Origin: Phycomyces nitens
Taxonomy: Eukaryota; Mucoromycota; Mucoromycetes; Mucorales; Phycomycetaceae
DNA length: 64,000 nucleotides
Assembly (NCBI GenBank): GCA_022702545.1
Contig: JAHRBC010000007.1
Location: forward strand, 744,001-808,000
Direction: 5' to 3'
The notes under the pieces are model-generated. The model made no database searches, was not told the origin of the DNA, and saw only the letters and a list, made by a program, of their open reading frames with translations. Every line of letters begins with the position of its first letter. The first letter of the stretch is position 1. The translations under genes were made by a program, and so were the position numbers. Below, piece by piece: positions 11,918-23,600 of this stretch.

Positions 11918-13621
11918 ATGTTGGCGTCTGAATTACCTTTTGAAATCCTAGCTCAAATTGGAGCGTTTCTCTCAAAAACCGAAGTTTCACGGTGTGCTAT
12001 ACAGTGCAGAGCATGGAATAATCCTTTCCAAGAGTGTCTATGGAAGGACGTTATGGTATACGATAAGCATAGGCTTGATTTAATTTGTGATGCAGTTGAA
12101 GAGGAAAATATCTATAGGAAAAATGGAAGCCTTGTTCGAAAGTTGGCCTTGTCCGAAAAGTTTACATTGACTGATGAACAGCTACATACAATCCAGCGAT
12201 TCTTCCCAGAACTAAGATATCTTTTTATTGGACGGACATGTCTAACGGACATTACCTATTCAACCATGGACGGATGGAATCATTGGAGATTCCTAACAGA
12301 GCTTGTTATTGAAGTCGATACTTTGCTCATGGAAAACAAAGAGAAAACTGTCCTCAAAATACTTTTTCATCTGCCTCACCTCGAGAGTCTGGATATATCA
12401 CAGCCTATGCGAGATCCAGCCATGATGTTTACAATAAAAGACCTCGAGATACTTCACACGTATTTACCGCGTCTAATGTGCTTTAGGCTCTACCTGAATC
12501 TCTGTAATCTTTCAGATGAAGATCTTGTCCATGTAGAAACAGTGAGGCCAGCAGAGAATGTAAAGATATTCGGTTTATATATCAAGAGCATGGATTATCG
12601 ATGGCTGTGTTACTTTGCTCGTAAATATTCAAATGTACATACGCTTGAATGGGAATCCTACAAAGACCGTGAAGCGAACGAGTATCAAAATGAAGCAATT
12701 GAATCGTTTTCAACAATTCCGCTTGCCTTTCCACATCTACGAACCGTCACCATAGACTCCAAAGGACATCGACAGCAAAAGCACCTTGTACTCTGGGAAT
12801 TGCTAAGTTTATTCAAGGCTCGCCTAAAGCATATTGGAATTACCCTCAGCTTCCCTCCAGAGAACTTGGAACTGCTCAAGGATGTATTGGATAAATCCAT
12901 AAGTTTAAGCCGCATGAGCCTAGAGACACTTTCCATTCAAAGTGTGGTTCCTTTTGCTCGAACTCAAGATATTACCTCGACATTCAATCACTGTCCTCAC
13001 CTTGTCCATCTACAAATCATCACCCAGAAATGTATGGTTGTATTGGATACAATATTGGACCGTTGTTTGGCATTAAGGTCGTTGACGATTACCGGAACAC
13101 TTATCATGCTCAAGAAATCAGCATCAAACAAGATAATTACACATAATCTACGTAAGATTGATATCAGCCAAGTCAAGGTCAAGGCTACAATGTTTGTCTA
13201 CCTGTCATCTCGATGCAGAAAACTAGACTCTATGCGCCTGACAGACGTGAGATTAAAGGAAGAATTAGGCCAAAATCCAAAGGACGTTTGTATCAATATG
13301 CCATTTACCCATTTTCAGACCCTGTATCTCCATAGGGTCATTGGACATGTACCGCCTGTCTTGAGCATAGAATATACAATCGACATGTATGTGGCCACAA
13401 TTCCTACTATTGTTGTCCAACCAGACTTGAATGTAAAGAAGAGATCGACTTATGGATATGTATCAAACCTGAATATTCTCAAAAATACATTATCCACCCA
13501 TGAGAGGACTATACATTTTGCACGCAGAGATCCCTGGACGAGAATAAACATCATTGCCAAGATTCAAGAACCTAAAGAGCCACAAGTTGAATCAGCTAGT
13601 CTTGCTAATCCTAATATTTAA
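11918..13621 (+). CDS. F-box protein with leucine-rich repeat-like C-terminus
   Basis: Predicted substrate receptor of an SCF ubiquitin ligase. The N-terminus MLASELPFEILAQIGAFL, then C..CRAWNNPF and CLWKDVMV, fits the F-box used by expanded fungal families and would bind Skp1. The remaining roughly 500 residues carry irregular LRR-like units (for example LPHLESLDIS, CPHLVHLQII, LRSLTITGTL). There are no introns. I chose the ATG at 11918 because it starts the F-box. A decayed paralogue lies just downstream on the opposite strand, so the locus has duplicated. The substrate cannot be inferred. Confidence 0.85.
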   Translation: MLASELPFEILAQIGAFLSKTEVSRCAIQCRAWNNPFQECLWKDVMVYDKHRLDLICDAVEEENIYRKNGSLVRKLALSEKFTLTDEQLHTIQRFFPELRYLFIGRTCLTDITYSTMDGWNHWRFLTELVIEVDTLLMENKEKTVLKILFHLPHLESLDISQPMRDPAMMFTIKDLEILHTYLPRLMCFRLYLNLCNLSDEDLVHVETVRPAENVKIFGLYIKSMDYRWLCYFARKYSNVHTLEWESYKDREANEYQNEAIESFSTIPLAFPHLRTVTIDSKGHRQQKHLVLWELLSLFKARLKHIGITLSFPPENLELLKDVLDKSISLSRMSLETLSIQSVVPFARTQDITSTFNHCPHLVHLQIITQKCMVVLDTILDRCLALRSLTITGTLIMLKKSASNKIITHNLRKIDISQVKVKATMFVYLSSRCRKLDSMRLTDVRLKEELGQNPKDVCINMPFTHFQTLYLHRVIGHVPPVLSIEYTIDMYVATIPTIVVQPDLNVKKRSTYGYVSNLNILKNTLSTHERTIHFARRDPWTRINIIAKIQEPKEPQVESASLANPNI

Positions 13622-13882
13622 TCGAATCAAATGAAGCATATTGACATTATAGCCCTATTCAAGATCTATTTCTATAATGCTTGTTAGCAATTCCAGGAAT
13701 GTCTTGTTTATAAAGTATATATACAATCTGACAGCATGCCATGGCCAAAATCTATTTCTTTAATTGGTTGCCATTTAATCCTACCAAACTACCTTTTTAT
13801 ACAGCAAATCATCTTGTTTTCTTGGGGGTTTTACTGCTTGGGGCTTAATTTATTTTCTCTCATGGTTCAGAAACCTAGTCAG

Positions 13883-15388
13883 TTATTTTTTATTTAAAAA
13901 AAAATCTATTTTTTGTAGTAAAAGACGTAATCCATCAAATGTAACCTTCAAGTCATCTACATGACCATATTTAAGCCAGAGGTCTCTTGAGGTGCTAATA
14001 GTGTCAAGATCAAGATTGTCTGGCGAGAAAGACTGACTGGGATGCTGAGCATCGATATCCTTTAGTCTAGTGAGAAAATACTTGGGACCATTATAAAAAG
14101 AGTAGAATTTGAAAAGTATGAGATGTAATCTCTTGAAGTGTCTACCAGACATATCGATATAAAGAGGTCCTGTCTCTTGAGACTGGGTTCCATAAACATC
14201 TTTTACTTTGCTCAAAAACATGTGGTCGACAAGTTTGCAATGGGATGGTAGGCACTTGAAAAAAAGGTTGTGTCGAGTCCTGAATCTGTAATCTCAATAG
14301 GTTGGAGTGGATATGTGGTTGATGGCCTCTCTTGGAGGTCATCCTCAATTATTGATAGTCTGATGCTTGAAATAAAGAATCTTTTTAATAACACGTAGCT
14401 CTTCAAAAGGACATCAAACAGAATCTCTGCAAAATCAAAATTAACATCCAGATCAACCAAGTTGGCACAATGATGAAAATAGTCAGTTAATGAATATTGG
14501 TTGATAACGGATCTCATGGTAAATGTCCCGAGTGTAACGATATTTGAGTAGGTCTGGATATATTTGTTCGGTACGTTCATGGAATGGGTATTGTGCTCAT
14601 AGAGTATATTGATCTTGTAAGGTGTTTGAACAATATGTTTAGTGGCAGGATAGCATCAAGAAATAGAATACTCATATTATCAGAAAACTCTCAACAGGTA
14701 ATTTTAATATTCTCCAAGTTAAAGTCACCAAAGTTTATAGGTGATGGTGATGGTGGAGGTGGCTGTAGTGTGTCTTGTTCTTCGTCTGGATCGCCTGATT
14801 CGTCATAAAACCAATAAGTATTCAATAATAATGCATTTAAGTTACAATACTTGCGAGTAAAGTAGTGCAGCCATGAATAATCCAGGGTATATACATGGAC
14901 TTTAATGAAGCTTAGAGCATTAGCTAAGCTTAATGGTATTGATCCATCTAACATCTTTTTCGGATCTCTTGATACCAGACTCAATGATCGTTAGCTCTTT
15001 TAGCTCTGACAAGTTGTTATGCAGAGCTTCTAGGTCTCCAACCGTAAAGTCTCCAAAGTTGAGGCAATAAAGACATGCTATGGATAAAGTCCCTTGTCAC
15101 AGAACCTGGACTTTTTGTAGACACGGTTAACCACAATTGAGTCAATCCACTCCATAAACCCCAGTTGTAGAATCCCAAAGCACCAAAGATATCGACACCT
15201 TTTTTTCGAATGTCCAGATGTCTAAGATTTCTGAATCCTCTTTGCAGAGAAAACATATGGTGATCCATGCCATTGACACCTGCCAATACTCTTATGCTCT
15301 GTATATATGTCTTGTTGGTTTCAAAGGGGCTGTCAACAGATTCACTACAGACATTTTCAAGTTGGAGATTGTTGCAGATTACCAGCAA
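13883..15388 (-). pseudogene. Decayed F-box/LRR paralogue
   Basis: The minus strand holds several open segments in different frames (15388-15017, 14984-14691, 14580-14212, 14221-13883) that together resemble the gene at 11918-13621. For example, YTLDYSWLHYFTRKYCNLN here corresponds to KSMDYRWLCYFARKYSNVH there, and FTVGDLEALHNNLSEL to FTIKDLEILHTYLPRL. The second match sits in a frame different from its flanks, near 15050. The breaks lack splice consensus, so frameshifts are the simplest explanation. No F-box was found upstream, so the 5' end is also missing. The intact and broken copies are convergent. Confidence 0.75.
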
Positions 15389-16872
15389 ACTTCACAAAAA
15401 TTCTTGAAAATTTGGCATAGTGAATTGGAGGCATATATAAAAACACTAGCAATAAAAATATACGTACCTTGGAGCCATTGAATTGCTTATTTGACAATTT
15501 TTTTTAGCTAAAAGAAAGGAAAGCCTGGGAGTATCTGCTCTTTTCTAATCCACCATAAATCCATTTTCACAAATCTCTTCTGCTATCCAGAGTACAATTG
15601 TTCAAGAAACTGGTGTTACATACTTGATGATTATATAATACAAACTATATACGATTGCAACGTTGCTTTTTTGAAAGCACCTCAGGCCACAAAATTGTAA
15701 AGAGGAATATAATCTTCACATCAACAGATGTATTTAATGTGAGTGTCTCTTTGGATATATTTTGTTATCAAAAGAGCTGCACCAGGTCTAGGATACTAAA
15801 GGCTAACAAGGTGTATTTATCCGGGAAAATGGCTGCAAAATATAAATATTATTAGCAAATTGTAAATAATTACTTGATATTAACCACGACTACAACTGTT
15901 GCCGAGTATAATGAGATGCCAAATATTTACCCTAAAACAAAGCAAATATCCTTGGCACAAAGCCTTTTACCAAAAAAAGTTTTATTCCATGGGCAAACGA
16001 CTAGAACGTGTTACAGTATACCTTATCCAGCCTTGTAGGGGAGTGAGAGTATTGGTTTTGTCATGTCTGTCCAGAACATCCATACTAATTCCATTAATTT
16101 AACAAGCTATGTCTTTCTTGAGTACCACAGGTTTTCTTTTCTTACAGGTTTATGAAAAGCCAAATGGTAAAGGAAAGCCAACAATACTTTTATATTTACT
16201 CTCTTTTATCTACTTTTTACAACTATGGGATTTCCAACTTTTGACCAACTACAGTTTCTTGTTAAAGACACACTTTTCACAGATATGCTTGTATAACCCA
16301 AAAAGAGACGCTCGAGACCTTTTAAAACATTTACACATCTTTGGCCTTGCTTCTTCAAGAACAATAGATGGGTTATTGCCAAACGTTGTTGATTGAAGTT
16401 TAAGAATTGTGCCGAGATCAATAAGCATTAAAGATTGGTATTTTCGATGACTATATTATCATATTCCTCAATAGCACTGTCATCAAAGACTAGAAGCGAT
16501 TCTTCTTCAGGATTATAATGAATAAAATCCATTTTTTAGAATTACCTGTCTAATTTTTTTTTAATTCGTCTAAAAAGATTCCAAAGTTGTCTCAATCTCA
16601 AGTAAAAAAAAAAAAAACACTAGTAAAATATTCCTATTCAGTCGGGATTTATATTTCCAGGTTTTCAGCACCTTTTGACACCTTTTCGGTACTCAATAAA
16701 CTGCCAAGGATATTCAATGCCCGCCGGGTTTTTTTGTGACGCGTGATTTCGTGGCGTTGACAAAATTCATTTCATAGCGTGATGAATCAAGCCATTACTT
16801 GCCATACTAGACTCTCCTACTTTTTTTTTCCCTTTCTCTCTCTTTCTTTCTTTCTCTATTTTACTATATAAC
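15389..16872. other. Intergenic, no supported gene
   Basis: AT-rich, with scattered short frames. A 34-codon minus-strand frame at 16428-16532 (starting MDFIHYNPEEESLLVFDD) looks acidic and protein-like but matches nothing I recognise; it may be the first exon or remnant of a lost gene. The last 60 bp before RCC1 is pyrimidine-rich (CTTTCTCTCTCTTTC), a usual promoter or leader feature here. Confidence 0.35.
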
Positions 16873-18261
16873 ATGGAACAAGGTATGTCTGGCACCCTTT
16901 AAAGTTGCCAGACCTCAATTATGTTGTCCTTGCAAAGGCTAATAATCTGAACAGCAAATGAACTCAAGGCTGGACAGGTGTTTGTGATTGGTACAGGCGA
17001 CGCCGGTGAATTGGGTCTTGGAAGCAGCATGCTCGAACGCATGCGACCAATGCCCGTCAAAGCACTTGGCGACAAGGAAATCTGCGACATTGTGTGCGGT
17101 GGAATGCATACCATGGCACTCACCAAAGACGGCAAGGTAGAAATGATAATGAAAAACAAGAGGATTGGGGATTGACTTTCTTTTTTTTTTTTTAAAAAAA
17201 AAAAAAGCTGTACAGTTGGGGATGCAATGATGAAGGTGCACTCGGTAGATCTGGAGAAGAATACGAACCCGGTCTGGTAGAGAACCTTGAGGACGTCAAG
17301 ATTTCAAAGGTTGCCTGTGGTGATTCCATCACACTTGCTCTATCTGACAAGGGTCGCCTTTATTGCTGGGGAACTTTCCGTGTAAGTTGGAATGGTGTAC
17401 AGAATAAAAGTGCCTGTATACTTATCGTATCTGTAGTGTGCTTCGGGAGCACTCGGTTTCTCGCCAACCAAAGAACGTCAGACCACACCAGTCATCTATC
17501 CTTACCTTGCCAACGAAAAGTTCATTGACATTGCCGTGGGTACTGACCACTGTCTTGCCTTGTCTACATCTGGACGTGTGTATGTCTGGGGCAATGGCCA
17601 GCAATATCAGCTCGGCCGTCGTATTCTTGAACGTCGCCAGCGCAACGGTTTGATTCCCGAGACTCTGGGTCTCCGCAAGATCCGTGCCATCGGTTGTGGC
17701 TCTTACCACTCATTCGCCATTGATCAAAATAACCGCCTCTTTGTCTGGGGATTGAACAACTATGGACAATGTGGTCTTGACAGCACCGTTGATATTATTA
17801 CCACACCTTCGGTTATTACTGCCCTCGAAGGCAAGGGCACCATCAAGAGTGTTGCTGGAGGTGAACATCATTCGCTGGTACTGATGGACAATGGCCATGT
17901 GTACTCTTTTGGCCGTGCCGATTCTTCACAGTTGGGTCTTCCCAAGGAAATGGTAAAGGAGTTGTCTGGACAGAGTGGACAGACTTCCGAGAGTGTATTC
18001 AAGTTGGCTGTCGGCACACCTGTATTGATTCCTGGTCTGGAGAACGTTGGAAACATTGCATGCGGTGGTAACCATAGTATAGCTACCACAAAGGATGGTG
18101 TGGCATTTGCATGGGGATATGGCTCACAAAATGAACTCGGTAATGGTACTGGTTGTGATGAGGAAACTCCTTCCAAGATAACTGGACAAAAGCTAGAAGG
18201 ACACAAGGTTCTGCGTGCTGCAGCAGGTGGCCACTTTACTGTCCTTTTGGCCACTTTATAA
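16873..18261 (+). CDS. RCC1: RCC1-type Ran guanine nucleotide exchange factor
   Basis: Chromatin-bound exchange factor that loads Ran with GTP, setting the direction of nuclear transport and spindle assembly (yeast Prp20/Srm1). Four exons: a 10-nt first exon (16873-16882), then 16955-17136, 17208-17381 and 17437-18261. The protein is a seven-bladed RCC1 propeller with regular repeats: GDAGELGLG, CGGMHTMALTKDGK, YSWGCNDEGALGR, CGDSITLALSDKG, WGNGQQYQLGRR, WGLNNYGQCGLD and AAGGHFTVLLA. The WGCNDEGALGR signature separates true RCC1 from general RCC1-repeat proteins. About 393 residues, with a short N-terminal tail. The intron before exon 3 ends in a T-run followed by an A-run directly before the acceptor (17179-17207). 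It converges on Gtr2 with 73 bp between stops. Confidence 0.94.
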
Positions 18262-18334
18262 AATAATAATAATAATATATTAAAAAAAAAGCAGAAAAGA
18301 AACACTTTACTGATGTGTTTTGTTTTATTTGGTT

Positions 18335-20050
18335 TTATGTGCTTTGGGTTTCTTGGCCATCGGTCACACTGAGCTGGCGTTGTTGGGTATTTCTCTTTTG
18401 TGAAAACTCAAACACTTCTGTCACTGCCTCTTTAAAGCACTGGAAATTGTAATCAATCAATCCATGTTTCTCAAAGTTATCTTGTCTCAACAGGCAGATC
18501 AACACAAGAAGTCTAATTAATGGTTTAAAAAATGATCAATAAAGAATCTCGAGAGTCAAAAAAAGTTAGTTACCTATTGACTTCTCTCATGTACAGCACA
18601 TCTCCATTGTCCAGTTTGATAAGACTAGATGCCTCTGCTTCCACAGGAGACGGTGCTCGGTCATGGTTGGTGGCATCTGAACTACTCTCAGAACCATTTC
18701 CTAGTCGTCTGTCCATACTTGACCCTCCAGACATTGGAGACTGCATCAATTCACGGCCATCTCGAGAATCCTCCATGCCGATCTCTGGACTTGAGCTCTG
18801 TGTCCTGTCTGCAACACTAGTGGAACCCAGGATGAGTACCAATATTTGGATTATATTGGCTTGTATTATTTACCCATAGATGCATTCAATATCAATCACA
18901 ACGTCAATCATGTCACTGCAGAGTTCATAGGATGGCATATCGACAGGAGAACTGTCGGTGGCGATATAGATCTTTGTCAGAGTATCAAACAGATAGGCCT
19001 TGTCGATGCCAGAATTCTAAGGTTGCTTTTGTTAGAGAATGCCAACAGACCACATCCAGCCTTACCGAGCATAATACGTTGAGAAGGTTCTCAAGTGTTG
19101 GCAACTCACGAATCAATTTCTGGATGATCTTACTGAATGCTTCGTAGATGGAGTGATCGTATATGCTGGTGAGATAGTAGGTGAGGTGAATATGCTCCAT
19201 CTGAGCATCAGCCAATGCATCTCCCATGCGTTGTTGGATATCTCTCTGAGTATCTTTATAAAGACAAGTTTATTATGGCTGCCGGGAATCTCGTTTGGAT
19301 ACCAAACTCACCAATCTTGTAGTCATCCGAAAGACCATCTACCTTGTGAATCAAGACTTCAAATGTGATGGTTGGATTGACTCTGAATGCCCCGGTGATC
19401 GTATAGAACAGTCTGTGAAGGGCCTCTCCATAGTCATCCTAAAATCACCAATCGACTTTTTTGTCAGCCAAAAAGTATTGTTCCTTACCTCTCCAAACCA
19501 TGACTTTTTATTACCTGTGCATCAATCACAAAGATCAAGGCTCCTACTGCCCCAAAGATCTCTTGAGAATCATAGGTCATGTCAAAGTAGTTGACCTGAC
19601 CAGGAAAGTCCCAGATCTGAAAGTCAATAAACGAGCGCCTATGACACTAGGTTTAGTAGTAATCATACAACACCATGAATTTATAGCCATACGTAATGTC
19701 TTCCTTTTGGATCTTGATGGTGCTTTCTAGATAGAGGGTATCGTTTGGTGGCATCTTTCCAAACACAACGCGCTGTATGCTCGACTTGCCGCTCCTTATT
19801 TTGGAACACAAGATATCAATGAACTTGGGGGTGTTCGACAGGCAGAATGGCACAACAGACCTGATGCTGTTGTAGATCCTAACCTCTGCAAGCCCATCAA
19901 GAGAATACGGGGCTTATCGGACGAAACCTGATCGTCTACGGTGTCGCTAATAGAGAACTGTTACCAGAGATTCAAGTAAGAAGAATGGATGGGATGATCC
20001 TTACGCAATCTCTGAATCATTGTTGTGAAGGTAATCGTACTATTCAGCAT
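18335..20050 (-). CDS. GTR2: Rag GTPase of the RagC/D (Gtr2) type
   Basis: Heterodimer partner of RagA/Gtr1 on the vacuole or lysosome; relays amino-acid status to TORC1. Nine exons on the minus strand. Joined exons give [17 protein letters not shown] (G1 loop), [20 protein letters not shown] (G3), [20 protein letters not shown] (G4-like HKVD), then the Rag C-terminal domain [19 protein letters not shown] and [20 protein letters not shown], ending with [10 protein letters not shown]. The order matches RagC/D. Start assignment is uncertain: the ATG at 20050 with donor at 20004 and acceptor CCGTAG keeps frame, but the first exon is poorly conserved. A Ser-rich insert (about 18610-18800) near the C-terminus is longer than in animals. 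Confidence 0.92.
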
Positions 20051-20385
20051 TGTTAGACTATAGATGTCGAGGGCCGCAAGGAGGTTGTCTTGATGCCTTA
20101 CATCCATCAATGAAGAATCCTCTTGTCGAACAAAAGAAAAAAAGAAGAGAGAGAGGAGAGAGAGAGAGATGGCAAGGCAGTGAAAATAAGTTGAGGTCCA
20201 GCAGGTCCGATGACGGCCATATACTGTCACACCTTGGATATTGGTGAGGATTAAGAAATAGGGATAAAAAGATGATTTATTGCAAGTATATTTAATAGTG
20301 ATAAGCAAATGAATGTGAGTGAGTGAATGTCTTAACAAGTATATATAATTTTCAAGTGTTTTTTCTTTTTAGGTGATGAAGTCTA

Positions 20386-20434
20386 TAATGAATAATAATA
20401 ATAATAAGTAATAATAATAATAATAATAATAATA
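20386..20434. repeat. TAA microsatellite
   Basis: A run of AAT/TAA triplets between Gtr2 and the next minus-strand gene. It probably lies in the 3' flank of the latter. Confidence 0.7.
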
Positions 20435-20513
20435 GTGGATAAAGGGGAATGTTATATAGATAGATATACAAGCGTGTATAGCCAAAACAAGAACAATGAT
20501 CTCTTTCACTTTC

Positions 20514-22420
20514 TTAGGCTTCGTCTTGGCTGATGAACAATTGCTGTTCCATGTATTCATACACCGTCGGCTCAAGAGGTGGGTGAGACGGCAGAGACCT
20601 CTTGGTGGCCATGTCTGCATTCTCACGCATCTCACGAATCACACAATCGCAAAACACTTGCAATGCTGTCTTTATCTATATGATGGCGGTTAGAGTGGGA
20701 CAATTGAGCCTTATAGACTTACCATACTGAGACCACGGTCAGTCTTGCGTGCAATCTCGGAAGGATCAAACACTTCAAACTGAAGATCAAATCTAAATTT
20801 GCAGGCACTGTATAATAGTAATAAAAAAAATGTCAATAAGCTTTTAAGGTTGCCCGTGTGTACTTACGCAGCAAAGAAACGCAGGTTCTCAATGGCTCTA
20901 TAGGTGCGTCGAGTGTCTTGGTGGACCTTGTTGATGAATCCGAATGGGCGTCGAGATCGTTTGACAATGTTGTTGTACGTATTACAAAGAGTGATGCCAT
21001 CTCTGTTACAAGATGTCTTGGTTAATATGTTTCATCTCATTTGATTTCCCGAGAAAGAAAAAGAAAAAGAAAAAAATGGACTAGCCCCCCTTACACAAGA
21101 CTCTGCAGAAACGCGTCTTCATCTTCATGTGGGTCAGGAATCAGAACTGCTGTACCGGCATCTGCTTCAAATGCACTCTGTCGATTGTCTTTCAAGAGTG
21201 CATAGTATCGACCTAGAATCCGAATTAGGCTTAATCAATCAATAAAACTAATATTTACCCATGTCATCGCCAACAAACGACCCCCGTTCGAGCCAGGAAG
21301 GAATTCCAGGTGCTCTGGCACTCTGGGCACGCTTCTGGACCAAGTCTAGCTCAGCAGCCCCAGAGTCTGTGGATCCAGCCGTGGAAGTAGAGGAGCCTCC
21401 CAAGAAGGAAGATCTGCTCATGAGTGCCTTGATTTCGGGTGTGAATACAGCTGGCGGACTGCCGATATGATGCGGGGGGTTAAATCCATACTTCTCGACT
21501 GTCTCGAGATAGCAATCAATTGCCAGCCGTTCCTTCTCCAGCATATTGAAATCAGATGTACGGTAGATATAGCCATCCTCACTGCGGTTGTCTTCTTCCT
21601 CATCACCCTCCATCCGGTGCTGGTTTTCTAACTCACGCATGGATTCCAAGAGGTTCAATGACGCGTGGCGCAGTTTGCTCATGGCCGTGTCAGAAAGGTC
21701 GTGTCGGTTGAGGGTGTAGTTCTTGACCGCATTGATCATCTTTGTAACCGAGCTCAGCAAGGGAAGAATCTGAAAGGATCCATCCGAATCCGAATCCGAA
21801 GCAGCCTCATGGGCCAGATGAGGACCAGTTACCATGGACCATGTGGTTAGGGTGCTCTGGATGTCACTAAAGCAGATCTCCAGCAGAACGTCCAGATCCG
21901 TCTCTACATCCAAGTCAATCCAGCTTGGAGGAGGTGCCTTTGGTGTGGGTAAATCGTCAAACTCGTCTGGCTCCTCAACCACCTTGAAACCAAGTGTGCC
22001 AACTCTAAAACACAAATATTAGCCTTGTTTCTTTCAATCCGTCTAGACTAACTTGTTGACTTGGAGATCTCTCTTGGCGTAAAAGTGTTGGAGGCGTTCG
22101 ATCGACCCAAGTGTCAAGACAGACGATCTTCTCTGTGCTAAGGACGCCACAGGATGAGTTGGATTTAAATCACTTTTTATATAAAAAAAGGGGGGAGACA
22201 TACCTGAGCGTGCAAACCCTTTGGTTTGGATGCCATGAACAGGCTTCAAGTATCTTCTTCCGAATGGACTCGATGACCTGACTACATAGTCATGACTGTG
22301 GAGATCTGGTAGGGACTGATGCCACTGCGGCATCAGGTTGTCTTCTTCAGCAATCACAGAATTGTTTGGTTCTTCTGTGAGTTCATCATTGGGAGCGACA
22401 TCCAAGGGATGTTGAAGCAT
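20514..22420 (-). CDS. Conserved fungal protein with calponin-homology-like C-terminal region
   Basis: Seven exons join in frame from MLQHPLDVAPNDEL (22420) to a stop at 20514. The N-terminus is Ser/acid-rich and probably disordered. The middle is helical, with SIERLQHFYAKRDLQ, DLDVLLEICFSDIQS and YLETVEKYGFNPP. The C-terminal exons read DGITLCNTYNNIVKRSRRPF, YRAIENLRFFAAACKFRFDL and VFDPSEIARKTDRGLSMIKT. These follow the order of a calponin-homology domain: cargo-entry DGxxLC, then ENxxxFLxACk, then a DL..k.....V segment. That suggests an actin or cell-cortex role. I recognise the fold pattern but not a named family, so a function beyond this is inference. Confidence 0.72.
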
Positions 22421-22793
22421 GGTGACGTGAGCAAGTATAGAAGAGTAAAAGAGTAAAGGAAAGGAGAAGGCTTTGATGAGAATATAAAGGTTTGTTGAAG
22501 AAAAAAAAAGGGAAAGGGAAAGGGAAAGGGGGGGTTATTCTTTCTTGTTCCAAATACAAATAAAAAATGTTATAGTCCAAGCAAAAGTACCAATTCTGGA
22601 CAAGTCGAATGTGGCGGTCAAGTCACACATCCCAAAGGTGCAGTGCAACACCTCCCCATCCGAACTCCCCTCCATTATCTCTTTCTCTCTTTATATATAT
22701 AAATATATATAATTATCATTTCTTATGGACACAAAGAGCCAGGCCTTGGATTGTAGTTTACAAAAATAATATTCATTGTCTACTTGCATTTAT
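22421..22793. other. Intergenic; upstream of the CH-like gene, downstream of Tim8
   Basis: Contains a purine-rich stretch with GGGAAA repeats ending in a G-run (about 22502-22535), directly upstream of the CH-like gene on the minus strand, where it is a C/T-rich promoter tract. No gene is supported. Confidence 0.45.
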
Positions 22794-23185
22794 TTAGATA
22801 CCAGAGCTTCTCAACTCTTCCAGACGCTTAACAATAAACAGACTTGTGTCCAAAAAACGGTCCACGCAGCTTGACAGACATGCTTCCTCACTGCGCTCCA
22901 TCTTGTTGTTGACCTTGAAGATGCACTTGTCCTAAGACAGGTTTAGTCACAGAACCATATTGACTCTATTCTCACTTACCCAGCAAGTGTCGGCCAGAGA
23001 GTGAACAGTCTGCTGAATACGGGCCTTGGCATTCTCAGCCTCGAGGAACTATAATTACAATAGACATATATGGTCATGTCAGAGTGTCTTCTTATTTTTT
23101 GAACGCGACAAGACATCCACGCCCTGTTCTTTGTTACCTGAGCAAGTTCGCGTTGTTCGCTTTCGTTGAATTTAGGCTGGGACAT
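22794..23185 (-). CDS. TIM8: Mitochondrial small TIM chaperone Tim8
   Basis: Intermembrane-space chaperone that, with Tim13, escorts hydrophobic precursors such as Tim23 to the inner membrane. Three exons (23138-23185, 22980-23048, 22794-22931) give 84 residues, typical for the family. The twin CX3C motif is intact: CWDKC is split by the second intron, and CLSSC follows. Flanking segments AENAKARIQQTVHSLADTC and VDRFLDTSLFIVKRLEEL identify Tim8 rather than Tim9, 10 or 13. The start MSQPKFNESEQ is the only sensible ATG. It diverges from the WD40 gene with a 415-bp shared upstream region. Confidence 0.96.
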
Positions 23186-23600
23186 TTTTTTTAAGCGGGG
23201 AAGAAAAACACGATGAGAAGAAAGTGTTGTTTGGTGCTTGGACGTATGCGAGCATTCAACCCTTCAAAGTAATAGAGGTGGCTTGCTGGAATACGACGTC
23301 ACACCATCCCTACCTTCTTTCAATTGATATATGCCAGATATGCCCGAGAGTATTTGTCTTTTATCCAAATCAGAGTAACCTCACACCAAGCCTTGTACCA
23401 AAACCAATCTTGTAACCGACGCATTTATATTTATAAACGGCTGTAATCTGGCCACAGCCATATGCTTCACGACCACGTGGCCCTGAATGGTGTGTCCTTC
23501 TGTGCACACCACGTATCACTCTTGTCCTACACCCAGACTTAATTCATCGACAGGCCCACATCTCTTTCCCCTCAGCCTCTTTCTTTCTTTCTTGTTTCTA
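23186..23600. promoter_or_regulatory. Shared divergent promoter region, Tim8 / WD40 gene
   Basis: 415 bp separate the two start codons. The part next to the WD40 start is C/T-rich (TCTTTCTTTCTTG). The upstream in-frame ATG at 23487 would add 38 mostly hydrophobic, unconserved residues and is more likely in the leader. No specific factor site is claimed. Confidence 0.45.

Noticed and set aside
16109..16396. 95-codon hydrophobic frame upstream of RCC1
   Set aside because: Hydrophobicity follows from the T-rich composition; there are no motifs, no promoter-like context and no match to neighbouring gene families.
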